Assembly (NCBI GenBank): GCA_003242955.1
Contig: QJPH01000472.1
Span: 1 to 32,932, forward strand
DNA from: Candidatus Methylumidiphilus alinenensis
Lineage (GTDB): Bacteria > Pseudomonadota > Gammaproteobacteria > Methylococcales > Methylococcaceae
Direction of reading: 5' to 3'
DNA length: 32,932 bases
Part shown: in pieces, positions 25,645 to 32,852 of the stretch
Layout of the letters: every line of letters begins with the position of its first letter
How positions within the stretch are numbered: position 1 is the first letter of the stretch
Position numbers and translations under genes: made by a program
The notes under the pieces: generated by a model
Told to the model about the DNA's origin: nothing
The model's database searches: none
What the model saw: the letters and a program-made list of their open reading frames with translations, nothing else

Positions 25645-26112
25645 ATGACTTTCGTGGTGGAAAAAGACCCTGGGTTAATCCCGCAAATACTTTCCAAAAT
25701 ATTGGATTCCTCGGTGAATGGAATCACCTTAGCCGATCCCGACCAAGAAGACATGCCCATTGTGTATGCGAACAAGTCTTTCGAAACTATGACCGGGTAT
25801 TCCCAAGAAGATATCATCGGCCATAACTGCCGCTTCCTTCAAGGCAAAGATCGGGAGCAGGAGGGCCGCTTCCAATTACGGAAGGCCATTGACAGTTGCC
25901 AGCCAATTGAGGTGACCTTGCGTAACTACAAAAAAAACGGGGAGCCTTTCTACAATCATCTGGCGCTCACACCGCTTTTCGACGGCAATGGCAACCTCAT
26001 GTATTACCTGGGCGTACAGTATGATGTGACCCGGCAGGTCAAGGCGGAAGAGGAAATCAAGCGCCTCAGTGAAGCTTTGGAAGAAATGACCGTCAGGGCG
26101 GCAAAGCCTTAA
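25645..26112 (+). CDS. Short LOV blue-light photoreceptor
   Basis: A 155-aa single-domain protein of the short LOV type. The photoactive cysteine is Cys62 in the canonical GHNCRFLQG (59-67). Flavin contacts are visible at Asn94 and Asn104 (RNYKKNG, FYNHLALTP) and Gln125 (LGVQYDVT). The N-terminal cap and C-terminal J-alpha-type helix (about 131-150, VKAEEEIKRLSEALEEM) are the only additions and probably mediate dimerisation or partner binding. No output domain is attached, so signalling must go through another protein. The MerR-type regulator encoded at the head of this locus is the obvious candidate, by analogy with P. putida short LOV and class II LitR proteins. Confidence 0.95.
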   Translation: MTFVVEKDPGLIPQILSKILDSSVNGITLADPDQEDMPIVYANKSFETMTGYSQEDIIGHNCRFLQGKDREQEGRFQLRKAIDSCQPIEVTLRNYKKNGEPFYNHLALTPLFDGNGNLMYYLGVQYDVTRQVKAEEEIKRLSEALEEMTVRAAKP

Positions 26113-26146
26113 CCACTGCATCGCCCCCCCAACAGGAATCATTCGA

Positions 26147-26620
26147 ATGACTCAAATCAACACGGGCGCCTGTGTGGCCTACACGCCGAAACAAATGTAT
26201 GACCTGGTCAATGATGCGGCTGCCTATCCGCGCTATTTGCCCCTATGCAGCGAGGTGGCAATTTGTTCACAGGGCGAAGACCGCTTGACGGCGAAGATTA
26301 CCTTGGCCAAAGGCAAGATCAAGCTTGATTTCACGACTGCCAACGTGATGGAGGATGGCAAGCGCATCGACATGGATTTGGTGGATGGCCCCTTCAAATA
26401 TCTGCATGCCACTTGGTTGTTTAGTCCAACAAGTGATGGGGGCGCCGAGGTATCCTTCAAGCTGGATTTTGAGTTTTCCAATCCCCTGTTGCGCGTGGCG
26501 TTCGGCAGCTTCTTCAAAGGAATAGTGGAGTCGATGGTGGGGGCCTTTTGCGAACAGGCAGCACTTCGATATGGGGACCCACATGGATCAGGAGTCGCCG
26601 CACACAAAGCTAACACTTAA
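26147..26620 (+). CDS. RatA/Coq10-like SRPBCC protein
   Basis: A 157-aa protein of the RatA/Coq10 group: AYTPKQMYDLVNDAAAYPRYLPLCSEV near the N-terminus, VDGPFKYLHATWLFSP in the middle, and the C-terminal helix FGSFFKGIVESMVGAFCEQAALRYG. Length matches the family (about 145-160). Coq10 proteins bind ubiquinone; E. coli RatA was reported as a ribosome-association toxin, but many family members are quinone-binding. As last gene of the LOV operon, 34 bp after the receptor gene, a quinone or lipid role is more plausible than a toxin role. No RatB-like neighbour is present. Confidence 0.85.
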   Translation: MTQINTGACVAYTPKQMYDLVNDAAAYPRYLPLCSEVAICSQGEDRLTAKITLAKGKIKLDFTTANVMEDGKRIDMDLVDGPFKYLHATWLFSPTSDGGAEVSFKLDFEFSNPLLRVAFGSFFKGIVESMVGAFCEQAALRYGDPHGSGVAAHKANT

Positions 26621-26630
26621 GATTTGCCGG

Positions 26631-26653
26631 GGGCAGACATTTTTGTCTAACCC
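26631..26653. terminator. Weak stem-loop between convergent genes
   Basis: AGACA and TGTCT pair around a TTTT loop, extended by outer GGG/CCC, 10 bp after the last gene of the LOV operon. The stem is short and there is no downstream T-run, so this is only a possible end of transcription. Confidence 0.35.
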
Positions 26654-26750
26654 TCGTTTGAACCACGCCTAAATTAGCCGCATTTTTTAGGGAAATGCGC
26701 GAAAAAGAATTCAGACGCAGTCGCAGAAGGGGCAATGCGCCCCCGCATGG

Positions 26751-27092
26751 CTAGGGAATGCGAATAGGGAAGACTAAGTTAATACCCGGCGACGGAACCG
26801 GGGGATAGTAAACCTGCGGTGGCGGATATCCATATGCGTTATGGGGCGGGGGCCGGCCATTATAATAAGGCTGTTGATAGCCGTGCCATTCACCGTGATG
26901 GCCATGCCCGTTACCGTTGTAATATCCACCGTTGCCCCTGCCATTGTTCCAGTTCCCTTGGTGATTATCGTGGTTATCGGCAAGGGCCGGCACCATTGCC
27001 ATGGCAATGATCACCGAGGCGAAGGCGAGCGCCAGCATGGGACGGCTGATTATCGGCTTGTAATACCTAGTCTGTGTTGTTAGAGTTTTCAT
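26751..27092 (-). CDS. Small secreted His/Asn/Gly-rich protein
   Basis: A 113-aa protein beginning MKTLTTQTRYYKPIISRP, with a signal peptide whose hydrophobic core (LALAFASVIIAMAMVPALA) is cut near ALADN. The mature part is low complexity: NHDNHQGNWNNGRGNGGYY, then GHGHHGEWHGY, then a Pro/Tyr-rich end. The histidine clusters suggest divalent metal binding. GGCAAG lies upstream of the chosen ATG; an in-frame start 51 bases earlier would overlap the previous gene and spoil the signal peptide. It follows the Spy-like gene by 47 bp on the same strand, so the two are probably co-expressed. Confidence 0.7.
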   Translation of the reverse strand: MKTLTTQTRYYKPIISRPMLALAFASVIIAMAMVPALADNHDNHQGNWNNGRGNGGYYNGNGHGHHGEWHGYQQPYYNGRPPPHNAYGYPPPQVYYPPVPSPGINLVFPIRIP

Positions 27093-27139
27093 TGTTACTT
27101 GCCTTTCTTGGAATACGTGAAGCCATCGCCTGCCGCAAA

Positions 27140-27601
27140 TCAATGGTTGCTGTTTTTGCCGTGGTGGTGGTGGCGGTGGCCAAAGCGGAATGCTTCATCC
27201 GCTTCCTTCTTCTGCGCATCCGACATGCTATCGTAGAGAACCTCAAAGACGGGGATTAATTTGTTGATGCCGTCCACATGGGCCGCGGCGATCTCGCCAT
27301 AGGATTTCATGTCTTCGACCGCCGTCATGGTTTTTGTATGTTCCGAGCGCATCTTGCTGAGTGCGTCTAGCGTCTTGGTATTGTCGCGCATTACCTCGGC
27401 GACCTTACCCCATTGGCTTTCCTGGGTCGGCGTTATGTCGATTAGGGTGTGCAATTGAGTGATGCGCGCCTCGACGCGATCCTCGGCGGAAGGTTTGGCC
27501 GCAACTGCCTGGGCTGAAGCGAACGTGAGGGTGGCGAGGAGCGCCGTCGCTGCTACCGTGCGAAGTGCCGCATCAGCGAATAAATGGCTATTTTTTTTCA
27601 T
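27140..27601 (-). CDS. Spy/CpxP-like periplasmic protein with His-rich tail
   Basis: A 153-aa protein with a signal peptide (about 1-35, SAQAVAAKP). The mature part is highly helical, with an LTxxQ-like sequence (DITPTQESQWGKVAEVMRDN) near 55-74. The pattern of four long helices and the second region FEVLYDSMSDAQKKEADEAF match the Spy/CpxP family of periplasmic chaperones and stress sensors. The last residues, FGHRHHHHGKN, can bind metal. Spy-type proteins are usually induced by envelope stress. The gene is divergent from the SDR gene and leads a two-gene unit with the His/Asn-rich protein gene. Confidence 0.8.
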   Translation of the reverse strand: MKKNSHLFADAALRTVAATALLATLTFASAQAVAAKPSAEDRVEARITQLHTLIDITPTQESQWGKVAEVMRDNTKTLDALSKMRSEHTKTMTAVEDMKSYGEIAAAHVDGINKLIPVFEVLYDSMSDAQKKEADEAFRFGHRHHHHGKNSNH

Positions 27602-27890
27602 ATTTGGTCTCCACAGAATTCAATCTTACGCACCCGACCCATCGTCGGACGCATTGATTGTTGTGGCTATAACCTACTTGATTCTCCCCTGTGCGTCTGT
27701 TCGACAACGCACATAAGGTAAGTAAAGGGACAAAATCCCTCAATCGACGGCCAATTGATCTATATGGGGCTTATGGGGGCTGCCAGTATTTAACTCAGGT
27801 TTAAACCGATATAATGAATACAGTAGGCGGTTCTATGCCAAGTTGGGGTCTCACAAAATTGGCGAAGGTATGTAAATAAGGGGAAGCATA
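27602..27890. other. Divergent intergenic region between the Spy-like and SDR genes
   Basis: 289 bp without a gene. A TATAAT box at 27810-27815 could serve the SDR gene, but no good -35 stands at the right distance. A GGGGAAG ribosome site lies just before the SDR start. No repeat or operator stands out. Confidence 0.4.
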
Positions 27891-28673
27891 ATGACCGATG
27901 AAACAACAAACCCGTCAACCGGCTATTCGCGCATCGCCATCGTGACAGGCGCATCTTCCGGCATTGGAGAAGCGACCGCAAGAAAATTCATTGCCAATGG
28001 CTTTGGCGTAGTTGGCAACGCCCGCAACGCTGAAAAACTGAGTACGCTTGAAAAAGAGTTGGGGCAGGCATTTTGCGGTCTGCCGGGTGATGCATCCGAT
28101 TGCGCGATATTGGATCAACTGTTTGCTGCGGCTATCGAACGCTTCGGGAAGCCAGCCGACATCGTGGTGGCGAATGCGGGCCGGGGGCTGGGCGGGTCAG
28201 TAAAGGATGCCGACTTGTCCAAGTTTGAAGAGATACTCAAGCTCAATGTGACAGGCACTTTGGACTTGCTGCAAAAAGCCGCCCGGAACATGGCGGACGG
28301 ACAGCAACTCAATTTTCCAAAACGGGCGGCGGATATCGTAATCGTCGGGTCGGTGGTGGGCAGGCACATCTCGCCGTTCAGCGCGGTTTACGGCGCAACC
28401 AAGTTCGCCGTCCACGCGCTGGCCGAAGGATTGCGCCGCGAACTGGGTCCGAAGGGCATTCGCGTGTCGCTGGTCGAACCTGGGCTTGTGGTCAGCGGGT
28501 TTCAGGAAGCGGCGGGCTACAGTGATGACCTGGTGCAGAACTTCCACGATAAATTCGGCCCTTTGCTGCACGGGGATGATGTGGCCAATGCCATCCACTT
28601 CATCGTTGCGCAACCGCCGCATGTCCATATCAGCGACATCGTGGTTCGCCCAACGCGGCAAGACTATCCATGA
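27891..28673 (+). CDS. Short-chain dehydrogenase/reductase (SDR family)
   Basis: A 260-aa classical SDR. The cofactor motif TGASSGIG is at 19-26, NAG at 95-97, and the catalytic triad is Ser154 (IVGSVVG), Tyr167 and Lys171 (YGATK). [12 protein letters not shown] after beta-2 carries an Arg where NADPH-preferring enzymes often have one, so NADP(H) is possible. It reduces or oxidises a carbonyl/alcohol of unknown identity. GGGGAAG precedes the ATG. It is separated by 85 bp from the restriction-modification chimera and is not obviously part of that unit. Confidence 0.9.
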   Translation: MTDETTNPSTGYSRIAIVTGASSGIGEATARKFIANGFGVVGNARNAEKLSTLEKELGQAFCGLPGDASDCAILDQLFAAAIERFGKPADIVVANAGRGLGGSVKDADLSKFEEILKLNVTGTLDLLQKAARNMADGQQLNFPKRAADIVIVGSVVGRHISPFSAVYGATKFAVHALAEGLRRELGPKGIRVSLVEPGLVVSGFQEAAGYSDDLVQNFHDKFGPLLHGDDVANAIHFIVAQPPHVHISDIVVRPTRQDYP

Positions 28674-28758
28674 AATGCGCATTGGCAAAGCAAGTCAAAG
28701 CAGTCATTTGACTCAAGCGAATACACTGGGGGCTAGAAAATCAATCGGGAAACGAAGA

Positions 28759-31071
28759 ATGGCACGGAAACGGGCGGAATTGAAGGAAAACAGCAAGAAA
28801 AACGGCAATGGCGCGAACATTGGCTTCGAGGCGCAGCTTTTCCTTGCCGCCGACAAATTGCGGGGCAACTTGGAACCCTCCGACTACAAGCATGTGGTCC
28901 TGGGTTTAATCTTCCTGAAATACATTTCCGATGCTTTTGAAGCCAAACACGCAGCCTTGTTGGCCGAAGACCCGCTGGTTGCGGAGGATGCAGACGAATA
29001 CCTTGCCGAGAATGTTTTCTGGGTTCCGAAGGAAGCCCGCTGGTCACACCTGCAAGCCAACGCCAAACAACCCACCATCGACAAACTCATCGACGATGCG
29101 ATGATTGCCATTGAGGCGAACAACACCAGTCTAAAAGGTGTACTGCCCAAAGACTATAACCGGCCTGCCTTGAATAAGGTCATGCTGGGCGAGTTGATTG
29201 ACTTGGCAAGCGGCATCGCCATGCATGAACAGAGAAGCAAGGCGAGGGATATTCTCGGGCGCGTCTATGAATATTTCCTAGGCGGCTTTGCCGGGTCCGA
29301 AGGCAAGCGCGGTGGTGAGTTCTATACTCCCCGTTCGGTTGTGCGCGTGTTGGTCGAAATGTTGGAGCCTTACCAAGGCCGCGTTTATGACCCGTGTTGT
29401 GGTTCCGGCGGTATGTTCGTGCAGTCGGAAAAATTTGTCGAAGAACACGGCGGACGCATCGGCGACATTGCCATTTACGGGCAGGAAAGCAATTACACGA
29501 CTTGGCGGCTGGCCAAGATGAACTTGGCCGTGCGCGGCATCGACGCGGAAATCCGCTGGAACAACGACGGCAGCTTCCATAAGGACAAACTTAAAGACCT
29601 ACGTTTTGATTACATCCTTGCCAATCCGCCGTTTAATATTTCCGATTGGGGCGGCGACCGCTTGCGCGAAGATGCCCGCTGGAAATACGGTGTCCCGCCG
29701 GTCGGCAATGCCAACTATGCTTGGCTGCAACATATCCTTTGGCATTTGTCCCAAAACGGAACGGCGGGCGTGGTACTTGCCAACGGTTCCATGTCTTCTT
29801 CTATTGCAATCGGCCCTTTTGGTTCACGGATGAAAGCCGATACTTATGTAAATACTGGCATTCCAGTAATACGTGGAACTAATATATCTGATAGCATAGC
29901 TTGGAAGGGCGAATGGGTTTATATATCAGAGGAAATGGCAGATTCAATGCCTAACTGTATCGTTAAATACGGTGATCTTGTTTTTCCTCATCGTGGTTCA
30001 ATTGGAGAGGTTGCAATTATTCCAGATGATGCTTTGAGATATATGATCTCTACAAGTTTAATGAAAATTACGGTTGATGCAAAAAAAGCAAACTCTTTAT
30101 TTTTGTATTACTATTTTCGTTCTTCATTAGGTCGCCAGGAAATATTGAAATATTCATCACAGGTTGGAACGCCAGGAATAGGACAACCGCTATCATCACT
30201 CAAACAGTTTCGTGTTCCATTGCCTCCGCTTCATGTACAAAAGGGGATTGCTGACATCATCGGGGTACTTGACGATCTATTTGACCGAAACAAAAAGACG
30301 AACGAGACACTCGAAGCCATGGCCCGGTTGTTCTTCAAGGATTGGTTTTTGGATTTTGGCCCCACCCGCGCCAAAGCCGAAGGCCGACTTGCCTATCTTG
30401 CACCTGATCTTTGGTCACTGTTTCCTGATGCGCTTGATGATGACGATAAGCCAATAGCATGGGAAACATCGACTATTGGACAAGAGGTTCGAGTTGTTGG
30501 AGGTACGACACCTAGCACCAAAGAACCCACTTATTGGAATGGTGAATTTTGCTGGGCTACCCCGAAAGACCTTTCTTCACTAAAAACCCCTGTCCTCCTT
30601 AGTACTGAAAGGCGAATAACGCAAGCCGGTATTTCACAAATCGGTTCAGGTTTATTGCCGATTGGAACAGTGCTTCTCTCATCCCGTGCCCCAATCGGTT
30701 ATCTGGTAATCTCTCAGGTAGAAACGGCTGTCAATCAAGGCTTCATAGCTATGGTTTGTGAGGGAAGATTATCAAATGTTCTAGTCTGGCTTTGGACGCA
30801 AGCCAATATGGAAGTAATACTTCAGAAAGCGAATGGTTCTACATTTCAGGAGATCAGTAAAGCGAATTTCCGTCCTATCCCAGTGACCGTAGCTGATTCG
30901 CCGATCCACCGAGCATTTGATGAAATTGCTCAACCGATCTATAAGCAGATCGTCGCTAATGAACAGGAGTCGCGCACTCTTGCCCAAGCCCGCGACCTGC
31001 TCTTAGCAAAACTGCTATCCGGCGAAATCCGCTTACAAGAGGCTGAGAAGATAGTGGAGCAAGCCCTATGA
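28759..31071 (+). CDS. HsdM-HsdS chimera: type I methyltransferase N-terminal part fused in frame to a specificity subunit
   Basis: A 770-aa frame with two unlike halves. Residues 1-347 are HsdM: N-terminal helical domain ([15 protein letters not shown]), SAM motif [10 protein letters not shown] (211-219) and catalytic NPPF (289-292), running to [12 protein letters not shown] normal HsdM would continue about 150-200 residues. Instead the frame switches to [15 protein letters not shown], the start of an HsdS target-recognition domain, missing only its first residues. TRD1 (about 350-490), a conserved spacer ([15 protein letters not shown] to [21 protein letters not shown]), TRD2 and the terminal repeat [13 protein letters not shown] follow. 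The TRDs are visibly AT-richer than the HsdM half. No hsdR is present. The start is ATG 28759; upstream in-frame codons belong to the SDR region. Confidence 0.88.
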   Translation: MARKRAELKENSKKNGNGANIGFEAQLFLAADKLRGNLEPSDYKHVVLGLIFLKYISDAFEAKHAALLAEDPLVAEDADEYLAENVFWVPKEARWSHLQANAKQPTIDKLIDDAMIAIEANNTSLKGVLPKDYNRPALNKVMLGELIDLASGIAMHEQRSKARDILGRVYEYFLGGFAGSEGKRGGEFYTPRSVVRVLVEMLEPYQGRVYDPCCGSGGMFVQSEKFVEEHGGRIGDIAIYGQESNYTTWRLAKMNLAVRGIDAEIRWNNDGSFHKDKLKDLRFDYILANPPFNISDWGGDRLREDARWKYGVPPVGNANYAWLQHILWHLSQNGTAGVVLANGSMSSSIAIGPFGSRMKADTYVNTGIPVIRGTNISDSIAWKGEWVYISEEMADSMPNCIVKYGDLVFPHRGSIGEVAIIPDDALRYMISTSLMKITVDAKKANSLFLYYYFRSSLGRQEILKYSSQVGTPGIGQPLSSLKQFRVPLPPLHVQKGIADIIGVLDDLFDRNKKTNETLEAMARLFFKDWFLDFGPTRAKAEGRLAYLAPDLWSLFPDALDDDDKPIAWETSTIGQEVRVVGGTTPSTKEPTYWNGEFCWATPKDLSSLKTPVLLSTERRITQAGISQIGSGLLPIGTVLLSSRAPIGYLVISQVETAVNQGFIAMVCEGRLSNVLVWLWTQANMEVILQKANGSTFQEISKANFRPIPVTVADSPIHRAFDEIAQPIYKQIVANEQESRTLAQARDLLLAKLLSGEIRLQEAEKIVEQAL

Positions 31072-31553
31072 AACCAAAAGTCTATGTGGAAACCTCGGTC
31101 ATCAGTTATTTAGCCGCTCGTATAAGCCGTGATTTGATCGTTGCTGGACACCAGCAAATCACTCAAGAATGGTGGGATTCGCGCCATGAGTGGGAGTTAT
31201 CCATTTCTGCCTTGGTGGTTTCGGAAGCCCGCACTGGCGATACCGATGCTGCCGCACGACGATTAGCGCTCATGGATGGCTTGCCATTGCTGAGTCTGAA
31301 CGAAGCAGCAATAACCCTAGCCGAACGATTGCTTGCGGAGGCCGCACTTCCACAAAAAGCACGGGAAGATGCCTTGCATATCGCAATGGCCACCGTTCAT
31401 GGAATTGATTACTTGCTGACGTGGAACTGTAAACATATTGCCAATGCGGTCAAACGCCCATTGATTGAAACCATTTGCGAGACATCCGGCTACCGCTCAC
31501 CGATTATTTGTACACCCGAAGAACTGACAGGAGAAAGCACTCATGTGGACTGA
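31068..31553 (+). CDS. PIN-domain toxin (VapC-like)
   Basis: A 161-aa PIN-domain protein beginning [20 protein letters not shown]; Glu8 replaces the usual first Asp, as in a known subgroup. Other acidic active-site candidates are Glu53 (VVSEART), Asp101 (REDALHIA) and Asp114 (GIDYLLTWN). PIN toxins are Mg2+-dependent RNases that stop translation until bound by an antitoxin. It begins in an ATGA overlap with the end of the HsdM-HsdS frame and overlaps the next small gene by 11 bases, so it is translationally coupled to both. This placement makes it an addiction module within the remains of an R-M operon. Confidence 0.87.
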   Translation: MKPKVYVETSVISYLAARISRDLIVAGHQQITQEWWDSRHEWELSISALVVSEARTGDTDAAARRLALMDGLPLLSLNEAAITLAERLLAEAALPQKAREDALHIAMATVHGIDYLLTWNCKHIANAVKRPLIETICETSGYRSPIICTPEELTGESTHVD

Positions 31554-31740
31554 CCCCATTGTCGAAGAACTGCACCGTATCCGCGAAGCACACGCTGCCC
31601 GCTTCAATGACGATCTTTGGAAGATTGCCGAAGATTTGAGACAAATCGAAAAAAACTGGTCGGGGCCAAAAATCGCTGCACCGCCTAAACCACCTGTTGC
31701 TAAAACCTCCCGCGTTTCCAGCGATACAATTGGTGCTTGA
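31543..31740 (+). CDS. Small antitoxin-like partner of the PIN toxin
   Basis: A 65-aa protein, [20 protein letters not shown], with an amphipathic helix (RIREAHAARFNDDLWKIAEDLRQIEK) and a Pro/Lys-rich flexible tail. Small proteins with this MWTDPIVEE opening are commonly encoded directly after PIN proteins of this subgroup, so it is probably the cognate antitoxin. It has no recognisable DNA-binding domain. The start overlaps the toxin gene. Confidence 0.7.
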   Translation: MWTDPIVEELHRIREAHAARFNDDLWKIAEDLRQIEKNWSGPKIAAPPKPPVAKTSRVSSDTIGA

Positions 31741-31760
31741 AGAAAATCGAGGATTTTATT

Positions 31761-32224
31761 ATGCAAGTGCAGCGTCAATTTATTGACTGATGTTACGCAA
31801 ACGCGAAGGTCGTAGCCCGGATGGAGCCGCTTGCGGCGCAATCCGGGTTTGTGGGCTGGTTTCCCGGATTGCGCCGCAAGCGGCTCCATCCGGGCTACAA
31901 TGCTGAGATTCAATGGTACGATGCATAACATCAGTTATTGAGGTCAAAAGCCGTCAACTGGTCATCGAATTGCCGGAGTCGTTCGTCAACCATCAAGTTG
32001 AAGTAATAACCTTAACCGTGGATGAAGAACCGCCCTTGTCCACCCCCCGCCGCCGCCGTCCCCATCCAGATAGTGCTGGAAAAGGCAAAACAATAGGCGA
32101 TATAGTAAGCCCCATCGTGGACGAGAAGGACTGGGAATGTCCGACCCGGCGGAATATCAATACCAGCTATTCGGCTATTTCCTGCTGCTCGACAATACAT
32201 GGGAAGCGCATCGGCAGGCGATAG
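31761..32224 (+). pseudogene. Antitoxin-like gene split by a nested palindromic insertion
   Basis: The frame opens with MQVQRQFI at 31761 behind GAGGA and is stopped at 31788 by inserted DNA. Removing the insertion and one target duplicate (31787-31941) restores MQVQRQFIEVKSRQLVIELP and a continuous frame: a beta-strand start, PESFVNHQVEVITLTVDEE, an Arg/Pro-rich middle and SPIVDEKDWEC near the end. This shape resembles small antitoxins with C-terminal toxin-wrapping tails. The element also supplies a new in-frame ATG at 31913 that would make MVRCITSVIEVKSRQL, replacing only the first seven residues. After DWEC the frame runs on about 25 unlikely residues to 32224, so the true C-terminus is uncertain. 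No cognate toxin follows. Confidence 0.65.
31780..31941. mobile_element. Nested palindromic element with 7-bp target duplications
   Basis: TTATTGA occurs at 31780-31786 and 31935-31941. Between them, arms CTGATGTTACGCA (31787-31799) and TGCATAACATCAG (31922-31934) pair with one mismatch. Inside is a perfect 36-bp inverted pair (31812-31847 and 31863-31898) beginning GTAGCCCGGATGGAGCCGC. The element is 148 bp and non-coding. A lone copy of the arm recurs at 32253-32265. Confidence 0.88.
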
Positions 32225-32244
32225 GCTTTGACATCAATGTTTGA
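32137..32244 (+). CDS. Possible 35-aa small protein
   Basis: An ATG inside the end of the antitoxin-like frame opens MSDPAEYQYQLFGYFLLLDN and ends FDINV. The composition is protein-like and it ends 8 bases before a single repeat arm. GGGA precedes the start. I do not recognise it. It may be a real small gene, or a remnant of a longer gene cut by the repeat. Confidence 0.35.
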   Translation: MSDPAEYQYQLFGYFLLLDNTWEAHRQAIGFDINV

Positions 32245-32252
32245 ACTACTCA

Positions 32253-32265
32253 CTGATGTTACGCA
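32253..32265 (+). repeat. Solitary copy of the CTGATGTTACGCA arm
   Basis: Identical to the left arm of the element at 31787-31934. No complementary arm was found downstream in the window, so this is a broken or half element. The region from here to about 32400 contains no recognisable gene. Confidence 0.6.
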
Positions 32266-32404
32266 GTGCCGTTTGTTGGCTTGCAAACTGTTGTAGGGTG
32301 GCCTCAATGGGGCTTTCCACTTAGGTGATTTCCAATAATGAATCCACCAAAACCGAAATGAATTGTCCACGAAAATCACCAACAATTCCTCCACAAATCA
32401 CCTT

Positions 32405-32455
32405 GCCAAGCTGGAGCTTGGCGTTCCTTCTGGGAGCGCCAAGCCCCAGCTTGGC
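32405..32455. repeat. Palindromic repeat pair of the GCCAAGCT type
   Basis: GCCAAGCTGGAGCTTGGC (32405-32422) and GCCAAGCCCCAGCTTGGC (32438-32455) are near-palindromes separated by GTTCC-containing sequence. They match the core of the element at 720-854, without its outer arms, so the core module can occur in a different setting. Confidence 0.7.
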
Positions 32456-32488
32456 CTTTGGATGGGATGTTCTTTATTGGATATCACC

Positions 32489-32740
32489 TTAAGCCAGGAC
32501 AGACTTCAATTTCAATGGGTTACGCACGACCCGTTGGTGGGCTTTCCTAGGCATGGGAAGTTCCCCCATCGGTCCGACCAACCAGCCAAAAAGATCAGGG
32601 AACTATGTGCCAAACAGTCGCTCGGCAGCGGTCGTGCCGTCCTCGCGTCTTAACCCATGGTTGTGGATGACCGTCAAAGCCTTCAGGCGGCTTTCCGTAA
32701 GCGTCCAGCCCTCCCACCTGTCAAATTGCTGAACAAACCG
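32489..32740 (-). pseudogene. Transposase-like C-terminal remnant with an in-frame amber codon
   Basis: On the minus strand the frame reads FDRWEGWTLTESRLKALTVI, then DGTTAAERLFGT, an amber stop (complement of 32603-32605), then in the same frame FPDLFGWLVGPMGELPMP and NPLKLKSVLA to a TAA at 32489. The two parts fit one protein tail whose Gln codon became TAG. The style (ADGTTAAERFFG-like) recalls transposase C-termini, but I cannot name the family. The upstream part is missing. Confidence 0.5.
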
Positions 32741-32794
32741 GCATGGCCGAATAGCCTGGAACGGGCAGGTTTGGTCAGATTCGGCTTTCACGGA

Positions 32795-32823
32795 TTGACG
32801 GATGGTCAATCTATTGATATATT
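32795..32823 (+). promoter_or_regulatory. Sigma70-type promoter with small inverted repeat for the right-edge gene
   Basis: TTGACG (32795-32800), 17-bp spacer and TATATT (32818-32823), 29 bp before the ATG at 32853. TTGAC and GTCAA form a 5-bp inverted repeat over the -35 box, a possible operator. Confidence 0.5.
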
Positions 32824-32852
32824 TTTTATATCCATAACCGGGAAATTGCATC

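Noticed and set aside
26147-26620. RatA toxin of a toxin-antitoxin pair
   Set aside because: No RatB-type neighbour, and the gene ends a LOV/quinone-type operon; family-level similarity alone does not support a toxin role.
28486-28758. Upstream extension of the HsdM-HsdS frame
   Set aside because: It overlaps the SDR gene in another frame and reads as non-protein sequence; HsdM sequence starts after ATG 28759.
31812-31898. Possible CRISPR-like repeat pair
   Set aside because: The two 36-bp units are inverted, not direct, with only a 15-bp loop; it is a palindrome inside a mobile element.
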